DNA of 64,000 nt. Origin: Hyphomicrobiales bacterium (GTDB lineage Bacteria; Pseudomonadota; Alphaproteobacteria; Rhizobiales; Rhizobiaceae). The notes under the pieces are model-generated. The model saw only the letters and a list, made by a program, of their open reading frames with translations, searched no databases and had not been told where the DNA came from. The position numbers and the translations under genes were made by a program. The DNA is taken from positions 1 through 64,000 of the forward strand of contig UEIF01000020.1 of the NCBI GenBank assembly GCA_900468805.1, written 5' to 3'. This document shows positions 56,026-64,000 of the stretch, piece by piece (positions within the stretch are counted from its first letter, which is position 1; each line of letters begins with the position of its first letter).

Positions 56026-56254
56026 ATCGAGTAATGACCTTTCTAATCGCGAGGCGGCGGGCCACTTGCAATTTTCAGCGCCGCCCGACCACGCGACAGC
56101 CTTGCGCCCTCTCGGCCGCACCCGCCGTCCTCTGGGACGCCGGCCGGTCGCCCGAGCGTGGTGGTCGCATGACTGCCACGATCAGGCTTGTCATCGAGGT
56201 CTTGAACCGTTCGCGACCTCGATGAATTGACAACCTCGGGTATCTACCGCTCTG

Positions 56255-57868
56255 TTAAGCACTTGTTCCGTTGTCAGCTTTCAATAGATCGGCAGCACGC
56301 TCGCCAATCACGACACACGGCGCCATCGTGTTGCCGACTGTAATCTTCGGCATGATTGATGCGTCGGCGATGCGCAGATTGTCTATTCCGTAGACACGCA
56401 GGCGGGCATCGACGACAGACATTGAATCCACACCCATCTTTGCCGTGCACGACTGGTGCCAGTAGGTCACGGCGGAGTTCCGAATGAAACTCTCCATGCT
56501 GGCACGGTCACGCTGCTGCGGGATCACCTCCCGTTTTATCAGCGACCCGAAGCGCGCACTGTTCCCAAGCTCTCTGCACAGTTCGATCGTGCGAAAGGCC
56601 GTTTCGAGATCGCCGGGCTCACTAAGTGAATTTGGAGCGATCACAACAGGGTCGTTGTGGCCAGGGCCGGACAGGCGCACCCGGCCTCGACTCTTGGGCT
56701 GAGCAAGGCCCGCAAACATTGACCAACCATGCTCAGGAGCCGCCAACCCGACTTCCGGCGGTGGGGGTACGGCAAATTCAAGCTGGCATTGAATGATGTC
56801 GGGAGCCTGCAGCCTAGAATCACTCCTGGCGTAGAGAACAGCTTCGCATCCACCGCCGCCGACCTGTTGCGGTTCAGCATATTCCCACGTGCAGCCAAAT
56901 GCGATGTGATCCTGATGGTTCTCGCCGACGCCGGGAAGGTTTTGGACGATTGGGATACCGTGGCGGCGCAGCTCGGCCTCAGGCCCAATTCCCGATTGCA
57001 TCAGCACTTTTGGCGTATGGACCGCGCCGAGCGAAAGAATAATTTCCTGATCCGCGCCGAAGCGCACCAATTCGTCGTCAACGATGGCTTCCACGCCAAT
57101 CGCCCTTGATCCATCGAGGATCACGCGCGTGACATACGCGCCGGTCAGTACCGTCAGATTGGACTGGTGCATACGCGGGTAGGTATAGGATCGAAAGACG
57201 GATTGCCTTTTGCCCCCCTGAATCCTGAGCTCGGCGATGGCCGCCCCCTCGCCTGATTCCATCATCTCGCCGTTGGCGCTTTCGAAAGTCGGAATACCGA
57301 GCTCCCTGGCAGCTTGAAGCGTCGCGATGGCGAGCGGCTGTGGTGCTTCTGGCTGCGCGACGAAAACCGGTCCACTTTTTCCACGGCGCGCCAGGTCGGC
57401 GTTGCCCTGCCAATTCTCGATCTTTTGGTAATATGTGAGAACGGATTCGTAGCCCCAGGCAGGATCGCCGGATTCCTTTGCGAAATAATCCCAATCACTC
57501 TTGTGTCCGCGGGCCCAGACCATCACGTTGATGCTCGAACCGCCGCCGAGGACCTTGCCCATGCTGAGCGGGAGCCGTCGACCGTTGAGGTGTGGAGAAG
57601 GCTCTCCCAGGAAAGCCCAGTCGCGCGAGGAGCCGAGATTGAGCGGCCACTGGCCAGGCTCGAGCACGCACGGCTCGCTGTCGTCTTCACCTGCTTCGAG
57701 AAGTAGGACCCGTACGTCCTTGTCCTCGGCCAGTCGACCGGCCACGACAGAACCGCTTGAACCGGCACCACACACGATGAAATCGTAGTGCGCTTGAAGG
57801 TGCGTCCGCAACCTTCTCTGGTTTTCCAGCACAGCCTGCCGGCTTTCATCTTCATCGGAGTGTATCAT
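56255..57868 (-). CDS. GMC family oxidoreductase (choline/alcohol dehydrogenase-like)
   Basis: A 537-residue flavoprotein. FAD-binding motif YDFIVCGAGSSGSVVAGRLAE near residue 28 (first 20 residues shown as DFIVCGAGSSGSVVAGRLAE), GMC signature 1 around GKVLGGGSSINVMVWARGH, and the C-terminal active-site region YWHQSCTAKMG ... LRIADASIMPKITVGNTMAP with the catalytic His in VTYWHQS and Asn in GNTMAP. It oxidises an alcohol to an aldehyde. AAGGTG precedes the ATG. A tandem palindromic operator identical to that of the MarR/hydrolase region lies about 240 bp upstream. A decayed relative lies at 30521-30828. Confidence 0.9.
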   Translation of the reverse strand: MIHSDEDESRQAVLENQRRLRTHLQAHYDFIVCGAGSSGSVVAGRLAEDKDVRVLLLEAGEDDSEPCVLEPGQWPLNLGSSRDWAFLGEPSPHLNGRRLPLSMGKVLGGGSSINVMVWARGHKSDWDYFAKESGDPAWGYESVLTYYQKIENWQGNADLARRGKSGPVFVAQPEAPQPLAIATLQAARELGIPTFESANGEMMESGEGAAIAELRIQGGKRQSVFRSYTYPRMHQSNLTVLTGAYVTRVILDGSRAIGVEAIVDDELVRFGADQEIILSLGAVHTPKVLMQSGIGPEAELRRHGIPIVQNLPGVGENHQDHIAFGCTWEYAEPQQVGGGGCEAVLYARSDSRLQAPDIIQCQLEFAVPPPPEVGLAAPEHGWSMFAGLAQPKSRGRVRLSGPGHNDPVVIAPNSLSEPGDLETAFRTIELCRELGNSARFGSLIKREVIPQQRDRASMESFIRNSAVTYWHQSCTAKMGVDSMSVVDARLRVYGIDNLRIADASIMPKITVGNTMAPCVVIGERAADLLKADNGTSA

Positions 57869-58501
57869 GCTTCACCTTATTGTTTGACGATTGCTGCCCT
57901 TGATACGCGGCGTAGTTCGGCCGTTAGGTTCCACGGGCATGTTCGTTGGCGGTTACAGTCTTGGATTCGTCGATTTCATTTGAAGCCATGAGCCTGCCTG
58001 TGGCGGCGAATGTGACGACCTCGCGGATTTCGCATCACGCCTGCCGTCCTTTCGGTCGCCTCGCCATCACGGTTCGCACTCGACCGTGCTTCAAATTCGA
58101 TCCAGAATATCGCGATAAGTATTATCGCGATAAATAATATTAAACTCGAGTTCGCCCTGTCTGTCAACATGTCCGCGCAATCCGGCGCGCTTCTCTCACG
58201 TTGCTTTCGCGATGCGAGATCCAACGGCGTATGTTTCTGGTGTCATCAAGATCGCGAATTCATTAACCGCGCTGAAACAACGCTACTCGCATCTCTATGC
58301 ACCGCAGTCCGACAGGCGCCCCCCTGGCTGCGGCAGGGGCCGGTTCCGCAGTCTAAAACCCGATCCGGCCCCAATTCCGTCGCACGCAAGAGCGTTGATG
58401 GGCAACGCGGCCTGCCACCCTGAAGCGTGGCCGAGGAGCGAGCGAAGTCGGGGATATGATAGAGCGTCAGATCGTTTGTCGCGGGTGCGGGTAGGAAATT
58501 G
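57869..58501. other. Regulatory interval upstream of the GMC gene
   Basis: About 630 bp between the GMC gene start and the VirA-like stop. It holds the operator pair at 58108-58133. Short frames on both strands here have no recognisable domain. Confidence 0.45.
58108..58133. promoter_or_regulatory. Tandem palindromic operator (TTATCGCGATAA type)
   Basis: TATCGCGATA (58108-58117) and the perfect 12-mer TTATCGCGATAA (58122-58133) have centres 15 bp apart. The 12-mer is identical to that at 35124-35135, and the 15-bp spacing also recurs there. It lies in an AT-rich island upstream of the GMC oxidoreductase. Control by the MarR/OhrR-like protein encoded at 34552-35022 is inferred. Confidence 0.6.
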
Positions 58502-61066
58502 CTAAAGGGATGGGTCAGCCCGCACGTCCTGCATGCCAATGCTCGATGGGGCCGATATTACGTCAAATATCGCGCTTGCCAGCGTCGCTGAACTGAAGGG
58601 CGTCCGCAACATGCGCGCGGCAAAGAGCGGACTGTCGGAATCCTGATCCAGTGCGCGGTCACACAACAACAAAAGCTTCCCCGTCGTCACTCCGGTCAGG
58701 AGGCTCGATACGTCGGCGGGTGTGGCGAGAAGCTTGCTGTCAATCACCACGATGTCGAAACATAGGCCCGCCCGCAATTGATCGATCAGGCAGTCGATCG
58801 CCGCACATCCTATCGGCTCATAGCCAAGGGCTGCGACCTTCTCCTCGTACAATTCAAGGAGCATCCTGTCTTCTACGACAACGACAACGCGCTCACCATT
58901 GCCGACGGGAACCGCGCTCTCGTCAAAGAAGCTGCCGATGGGCAGCGGTTCGAGATCGCTGGCAGGCAGAAAGAGCCGGAAGGCCGAACCCGATCCGGGT
59001 TCGCTCGTAACGTCGACGCAGCCCCCGAGCGCTGAAACGATGCCGTGCACCGCAGAAAGACCGAGGCCTGATCCCCCGATGTTCGCATTCGTGGTGAAAA
59101 ATGGTTCGAATATATGTGGTAGGACGTGATCGGCTATGCCAGGTCCCTCGTCCTGGACAACGAGGCAGACATGTTTTCCAGGCCCGACCTCGCCATGTGA
59201 CAAGAGCCGCCGCCTTGTGGTTTCGATAACTTCGACACCGATGATCACTCTCTGGCCGCGCGACGATGCTTGGCTTGCATTCTTACACAGGTTCATTGCA
59301 AGCTGATGTACATCCACGGGATTGCCCTCAATGACGGCAGGACGTTGATCGAGGTTGGACTCGATGATCACATGGCCGCCGAGGGTGACTCGAAGGAGCG
59401 GCAGTATGTCGGCGACCGCATCGGCCACATCGAATGGTTTAGTGGTTCTTTCACGCTTTCGGCTGAATGTCAGTATCTGGTCGACAATGTGCTTGGCCCT
59501 CGCGCCGCTCCTGAGGATTTCCTGCACGTAGTGACGAGTGGTCGACGGCTTGCGAAGCAACTGGACAGCCATCTCGCCGTAGCCCTGGATAGCGCCCAAA
59601 ACATTGTTGAACTCATGTGCGATGCCGCCCGCGAGTGTCCCGATGGCTTCTAGCCGCTGCGCATGCTCAAGGCGGTGCTCCAGGCCTTCTCGTTCTTGGC
59701 GGCTGCGGTTCGCATGAACGAATTCGATCAGCGTTTGAAGCGTTGCCTGAAGCAATCTTATCTCGTCCCCGGGCGCCTTTGGCTGCGGGTGGGCGAAGCT
59801 GAGGCAGAGAGCGGCCACATCGCCCTCGGATAGACCGGCCCCTATGAAGAGACATGCGGTCGCCGCTCCGCGCGAGCGAATGAAGCAGCGGGGCTTTGAG
59901 GAAATCCGGCGGCCGGAGGTATCAAGATTGCAAAGCGCGGGCGTGCCCTTCTGAGGGAGAAGGTCCTTGGCAAGTTCCAGCAGCATTCTCCTGTGCTTGT
60001 CGTTTTCGCTGAGGCAGTAATCATCCTTGATCTCCCCCCGCTCCATATCGCAAATCGCAAAGGCGCACGTTTCAGCCCCGAATAGTCCGGAGATTGCACC
60101 CAATGCATTATTCATATTGGTTGCGAAGCTGGCGCAGTCACTCTCGACCATTTCTGCCTTGAGTTCGGCGACCACCTGTTCATACTGAAGGCGCCGCTTG
60201 AGGCGTTTAGTCTGAGCACGTAAGCGATACACCAGCACGCATATGTAGACACAGAGAATGATCGCCGTGAGACCGAGCATTATCCTGCTGAAAGCTGCGC
60301 GCGAAGTCGCGTCCGCCGCGATACCGAGGTACTCTGACTGGAGCGCCTCTGCTCGCAATGGTGTCCCGGAGGCCTGGATGGCGGCAATCTTCTCATCAAC
60401 TTTTGGCAAGACGCTGAGGATCATTCTTGCGTGAATGATCAATGTTCCCAATCCCTGCAGAACGGGTGCCTCGGTATCAAACTCCGGCAACTGGCCGAGC
60501 CGCGTGCGAATAGCCTCTTGAAGCGCGTCGTCAGGTCTGGTCGAAAAACGCATCATCAGATTCCCGAGATCGCCGACACGAGCGAGAGCGAGTTTGACGG
60601 CCTCATTCCGGGAATCGTGAAGATCCGATAGCGTCTGTCCGAATACTCCGATCGAATTCTGCAAAAGGGCGTTGCGAGTCTTGAACTCCTCGACGAGCTT
60701 CTCATCGAGTTCGACACCTTCTCGAAGTTGGTCAACACGCTGATGCAGGCTCAGGTCTGTTGAAAACTGCGGCCTGCTGAACAAATTCTTCAGCTCCGTT
60801 GTCGTCTGTCTCATTTTGACAACGGACGAAACGAGCGGGTCGTATGACGACAACAGTCCGGCCCTTGCACGCAGCACATCGCGCTGAAGCGAAGCGTGAT
60901 GGACGTCGACCGCGCGCAGGTTCAGCATTATAGCTTCATGGACATTGCGGCCGGGATCTCGGCCTGCAGCCGCGACGGCAAGAACAATTGCCGATAATGT
61001 CAGCAATGCGATCGGTAGAGTTTCACCGAAGCTCTTCAGTGATAGGCCTTGAAAGCTCTTTCCCAC
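58502..61066 (-). CDS. VirA-like hybrid sensor histidine kinase
   Basis: An 854-residue membrane kinase with VirA domain order. It has TM1 (about 15-35, LPIALLTLSAIVLAVAAAG), a long helical periplasmic DAHL-type domain (36-260), TM2 (about 265-287), and a GAF-like linker (300-460). HisKA follows (AIGTLAGGIAHEFNNVLGAI), then HATPase (MNLCKNASQAS, DEGPGI, GSGLGLSAVHG) and a receiver-like C-terminus. The receiver retains VEDR and an Asp (IVVIDSK), but Arg replaces the conserved Lys (RTPFS), so it may be inhibitory, as in VirA. The GTG start lies 44 bp inside the peroxidase gene. Last gene of the virG-like operon. Confidence 0.88.
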   Translation of the reverse strand: MGKSFQGLSLKSFGETLPIALLTLSAIVLAVAAAGRDPGRNVHEAIMLNLRAVDVHHASLQRDVLRARAGLLSSYDPLVSSVVKMRQTTTELKNLFSRPQFSTDLSLHQRVDQLREGVELDEKLVEEFKTRNALLQNSIGVFGQTLSDLHDSRNEAVKLALARVGDLGNLMMRFSTRPDDALQEAIRTRLGQLPEFDTEAPVLQGLGTLIIHARMILSVLPKVDEKIAAIQASGTPLRAEALQSEYLGIAADATSRAAFSRIMLGLTAIILCVYICVLVYRLRAQTKRLKRRLQYEQVVAELKAEMVESDCASFATNMNNALGAISGLFGAETCAFAICDMERGEIKDDYCLSENDKHRRMLLELAKDLLPQKGTPALCNLDTSGRRISSKPRCFIRSRGAATACLFIGAGLSEGDVAALCLSFAHPQPKAPGDEIRLLQATLQTLIEFVHANRSRQEREGLEHRLEHAQRLEAIGTLAGGIAHEFNNVLGAIQGYGEMAVQLLRKPSTTRHYVQEILRSGARAKHIVDQILTFSRKRERTTKPFDVADAVADILPLLRVTLGGHVIIESNLDQRPAVIEGNPVDVHQLAMNLCKNASQASSRGQRVIIGVEVIETTRRRLLSHGEVGPGKHVCLVVQDEGPGIADHVLPHIFEPFFTTNANIGGSGLGLSAVHGIVSALGGCVDVTSEPGSGSAFRLFLPASDLEPLPIGSFFDESAVPVGNGERVVVVVEDRMLLELYEEKVAALGYEPIGCAAIDCLIDQLRAGLCFDIVVIDSKLLATPADVSSLLTGVTTGKLLLLCDRALDQDSDSPLFAARMLRTPFSSATLASAIFDVISAPSSIGMQDVRADPSL

Positions 61067-62054
61067 TGTAAACTCCAGTCAGACTATTGAGAAATGCCTC
61101 GAGGGCGTCGACATCGCTCTCCGAGAGCCGGCGCCCGAGTTGGCTTCTGCCCATGATGGCGATCGCATCTCGGAGATCTGCGGTGCGCCCGTCGTGAAAA
61201 TAGGGGGCCGTCAGTGCCACATTGCGCAGACTGGGGACGCGGAAGACATCCTCGTCCTGATCGGCCCGATCAAGGCGCGTGTCGAGTTCTTCGGGCGTCG
61301 GAAAGTTCTCCGCGCCGGGCTCGCCGAATACGCCGAAGATCTGGAACATGTTGCCGCCGATGTTTGAGCCTTGGTGGCACGAGACGCAGCCATAGTCGGT
61401 GAAGAGTTTCAGGCCATGCTTTTGCAAGGGCGTGATCGCATCCCGGTCTCCCTTCAGGAAACGGTCAAAAGGGGCATCGGGTGTCGCAAGGGACCTCTGA
61501 TAGCTGACAAGTGCGTCAAGCACATTGTCGCGCTCTGCTGCTTCGCCATATCTCAAGGAAAATGCGTCGGCATAGGAGTGGTCGCCGTTCAGCCGTGACA
61601 ATAAGATGGGCCATTCCATGGCCATCAAGTTTGGATCGTGAATGATCGCGTCGTTTTGACTAATCAGCGATGTGAACTTCCCACGCCAACCGAGCCTGTA
61701 ATTATTGCCGACGTTGAAGATCGTCGGCGCATTGAACGCATGCATTTTGCCTAGATAGCCGACGGTTCTTGCGGCGTGAATCGTGCCGCCGGTCGCTAGG
61801 TTGTGACATGAACTGCAAGACACCTCCCGCCGCTTCGACAATATCGTGTCATGAAAGAGGCGCTTCCCAAGCTCCACGCGGCCAGGATCCAGTTTAGGTG
61901 CATCTGGAAGGGGCAAAAGCGCTTCCTGCGGCACCTCACGCGGCACCTCGTCGCCCGAGGCTGTGGGAGAGCCGCACGTGACAAGCCAAACGGTCATCAA
62001 CGCCAGGCAACGGATGCCTTTCTCGATCATCGTACGGCTTCCTTTTAGGCTCAT
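61023..62054 (-). CDS. Dihaem cytochrome c peroxidase/MauG-family protein
   Basis: A 343-residue exported protein with two c-type haem sites: CSSCH at residues 80-84 and CVSCH at 223-227. The family motif PSLRNVALTAPYFHDGR is present near 275-290, and FHDTILSKRREVSCSSCH is typical of the peroxidatic haem domain. An N-terminal hydrophobic segment (about 15-28) directs export to the periplasm. It would reduce peroxide or oxidise a partner with electrons from a cytochrome. Its ATG overlaps the virG-like stop (ATGA) and its end overlaps the virA-like start, so it is embedded between regulator and sensor. Confidence 0.9.
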   Translation of the reverse strand: MSLKGSRTMIEKGIRCLALMTVWLVTCGSPTASGDEVPREVPQEALLPLPDAPKLDPGRVELGKRLFHDTILSKRREVSCSSCHNLATGGTIHAARTVGYLGKMHAFNAPTIFNVGNNYRLGWRGKFTSLISQNDAIIHDPNLMAMEWPILLSRLNGDHSYADAFSLRYGEAAERDNVLDALVSYQRSLATPDAPFDRFLKGDRDAITPLQKHGLKLFTDYGCVSCHQGSNIGGNMFQIFGVFGEPGAENFPTPEELDTRLDRADQDEDVFRVPSLRNVALTAPYFHDGRTADLRDAIAIMGRSQLGRRLSESDVDALEAFLNSLTGVYSGKELSRPITEELR

Positions 62055-62776
62055 GGCTGACGGCTACCTTTGAGTGTCGCGTCGACATCTGCGTCGAAGA
62101 CGTAGCCGACGCCCCGCTCGGTCTTTATCAAACTCGGCTTTGACGGGTCCTTCTCGAGCTTGCGCCGCAGACGCAGGATCAGAACGTCAATGCTGCGATC
62201 GAATACCTCTTCGTCGTGAACTCTGCTCGCTGACAGGAGTTGCTCGCGCGACAGAACCTGGCGAGGGGCGCGCAAGAACGCGTTCAATAGGTTAAATTCC
62301 CCGGCGGTGAGCTTGACCTCGTTTTCTTCGCCACAGGTCAGCTTGCGAAGCTTGACGTTGAGTGCCCATTCCCCGAAGCTGTAGATCTTTCGGTCTTTCT
62401 TCTTGTCGAGAGCGGGGCGCTCACGCAGCGACGTGCGAACACGCGCCAGCAGTTCCCGAATACCGAAAGGCTTGGTGATGTAATCATCAGCGCCAAGCTC
62501 CAGGCCCACGACCTTGTCAGCTTCGTCGAGTCGGTCGCCGCTTATTATGATGATCGGCGAGTCCGATGAGCTTGAAAGCTTGCGCACTATGTCCAAGCCA
62601 TCTTCGTGACCGAGATTTAGATCGACAATGAACAGGTCAACAGGATCGGTGCTGATAATGCGCAAAAGGTCCTGGCTGCCGCTAACTCCCGTGACACGAA
62701 AAGCGTGATGCGAAAGATAATCGATCAAGAGATTTCGCATGCTTGAGTCATCATCAATCACCAGCACGTGTTTCAT
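62051..62776 (-). CDS. VirG-like OmpR-family response regulator
   Basis: A 241-residue regulator. The receiver has KHVLVIDDDSSMRNLLIDYL, the phospho-acceptor Asp in LFIVDLNLGHEDGLDIVRKL and Lys in YITKPFGIREL; the winged-helix DNA-binding domain has KLTAGEFNLL, VLSREQLL, DRSIDVLILRLRRKLE and the ending GVGYVFDADV. Length and these stretches are very close to Agrobacterium VirG as I remember it. The ATG at 62776 follows GGAGCGGAACC. First gene of the virG-like / peroxidase / virA-like operon; its partner is surely the VirA-like kinase, perhaps also the one at 51051. Confidence 0.9.
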   Translation of the reverse strand: MKHVLVIDDDSSMRNLLIDYLSHHAFRVTGVSGSQDLLRIISTDPVDLFIVDLNLGHEDGLDIVRKLSSSSDSPIIIISGDRLDEADKVVGLELGADDYITKPFGIRELLARVRTSLRERPALDKKKDRKIYSFGEWALNVKLRKLTCGEENEVKLTAGEFNLLNAFLRAPRQVLSREQLLSASRVHDEEVFDRSIDVLILRLRRKLEKDPSKPSLIKTERGVGYVFDADVDATLKGSRQP

Positions 62777-64000
62777 GGTTCCGCTCCACACCATCCAATT
62801 ACATCACTTCCAACCAGTCCCCCGCCTCTGGGGGAGCCTGCGCGCGGCCCGGTGTTGGCGCTTCGACAAGCGCTTGCACGCTCGCAACAACATATCCGGT
62901 TGAACAAAAATTCTACGAAGCGCTTCATCCAAAGATTCCTATGCTCTGTAGTCGCATTTGCAACACATAGTCTGATTTCGAATATATCACAAGTATCAAT
63001 TATATCATTTCTACGTGAGGATGATTCCTGGTTCTTCAGGTCGCGAAGTTTGAGTTGCGTGGCAGAGAACGTGCCAGAACCACGAGTCGGTCCTCATCCG
63101 CGGCCACCTTGACTTGCATAATGAGGCCTCCGCAGCCTACGACCATGACGCGCCTGCTCAACGCGATCGCCGACCGATATCGAGCCTGCTCCTGGCACGG
63201 CGGCCTTGTCTTCATCACCTGCTCGGCAAGCGTTCCATCATTGGCGCACCACTAGGCACGGTGGTCATCCACGGCGCCCCCTCGCTAAATTGACGACTCG
63301 CATTATTGCCTTTGCCGTCAGGCGTCGAACGCGAAAGTTGGACGCAAGCGTCCGGCAGCCGAAGCTCGTGCTCATCGACAGTGAATGGCCAAGGTCGGAC
63401 CACATCGTAAAGCGGCGCGGGGCGGTGATGAAATAGATGTCGAGGTTGAAGGGCCTCACCTTCGATCACTCTCGTAGTGTTCATGATCACGAAAGACTGC
63501 TCCTTCCATGGATAGGTTTGTATCGCCTTGGCATGAGGCGATACTGGCCCCCGGATAAAAGCCGTCCGCGTCTTGATCGATCGATATTGCAGATACGTTT
63601 CCAATCCCGGGTTTTGGATTTCATATGGAACCATGCGCTTCTTCGGACTTGCGGGTCAGGTTTCCAGTTGACTTTCCGGCCAAACCAAATTGGCGGTGAC
63701 CTATTGCGGCCCCCCAAAGCCAAGCCGACGACGTCGGCGCTTGCGATCGCACGCGAGAAACGGTCCCTTGTCACGTCGGGATGCGACGTCAGGCGATTGC
63801 GGCGGCGAACGCGGCTGGGAACTCGTCCACGCCGCACAGTTTGGCCGCTGAGGACACATTCGGGAGTTCGTGATGGAAAAGATTGCGGCGACGGCACATC
63901 CAATCGGAATGCTCACCGCTGAGCAGGTTCCCACTTACGACGCGATTAGCACAGCCTCAAGGGTGAACAAGGACGGCAGCATCTAGACTGTTAAGAGCCT
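62777..64000. other. Region upstream of the virG-like operon
   Basis: About 1.2 kb without a convincing gene. The first 230 bp should hold the operon promoter; no perfect vir box was found by eye. A minus-strand frame at 63215-63634 (139 residues) and a 37-residue plus-strand frame at 63873-63986 (after GGGAG) are possible small proteins, but neither is recognisable. Confidence 0.4.

Noticed and set aside
63215..63634. Minus-strand frame of 139 residues near the right end
   Set aside because: Mildly protein-like but without recognisable family, clear ribosome site or conserved context; left as a possibility in the interval description.

Overview
The window looks like an accessory region of a Rhizobiaceae genome (Rhizobium/Agrobacterium/Ensifer group), perhaps a megaplasmid or second chromosome; the replicon type is inferred. 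The evidence is a eukaryote-type glutamine synthetase II, BA14K, DUF1236 and DUF1127 small proteins, an Omp25/31-type porin, HWE/HisKA_2 kinases, many ABC uptake operons, GC-rich codon use, and a VirA/VirG-like two-component pair. No rRNA, tRNA, CRISPR array or intact insertion sequence was seen.

Layout. 0.1-1.7 kb: a phospholipase D/cardiolipin synthase-like protein. 1.9-10.4 kb: two divergent operons around a GntR/FCD regulator. The leftward one holds gntR, a TIGR04076 protein, an aldo/keto reductase and a periplasmic binding protein. The rightward one holds two LivG/F-type ATPases, two LivH/M-type permeases and an unusual aldo/keto reductase-RidA fusion. 11.0-22.0 kb: a sugar or polyol catabolic locus with a DeoR regulator, a rhamnose/ribose-type ABC importer, a tagatose-epimerase-like protein, two FGGY kinases, a class II aldolase and a HAD phosphatase. 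22.1-25.0 kb: a broken Lon-N-domain gene, envelope proteins and a broken HWE kinase. 25.6-29.0 kb: cold-shock protein, HisKA_2 kinase, response regulator and AI-2E family permease. 29-31 kb: gene remnants (a medium-chain dehydrogenase joined tail to tail to a GMC oxidoreductase fragment). 31-46.8 kb: SfnB-like flavoprotein, Lrp and OhrR/MarR regulators, alpha/beta hydrolase, glnII, persulfide dioxygenase-like protein, orphan PotF-like binding protein, porin, PAP2 protein and phytase-like esterase, separated by unusually long gene-poor stretches.

49-62.8 kb is the most interesting part. It holds a cytochrome P450, a soluble-input VirA-like kinase, an FAD monooxygenase, a GMC oxidoreductase, and a tight virG-like / dihaem peroxidase / virA-like operon. 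I infer a system that senses and oxidises small (possibly plant aromatic) compounds. A tandem palindromic operator (core TTATCGCGATAA, 15-bp spacing) occurs both between the MarR gene and the alpha/beta hydrolase at 35.1 kb and upstream of the GMC oxidoreductase at 58.1 kb. The two loci may therefore belong to one regulon.

The window also contains several within-window paralogue pairs: two VirA-like kinases, two tail-anchored small membrane proteins, two small secreted proteins, two related aldo/keto reductases, and a complete plus a decayed GMC gene.
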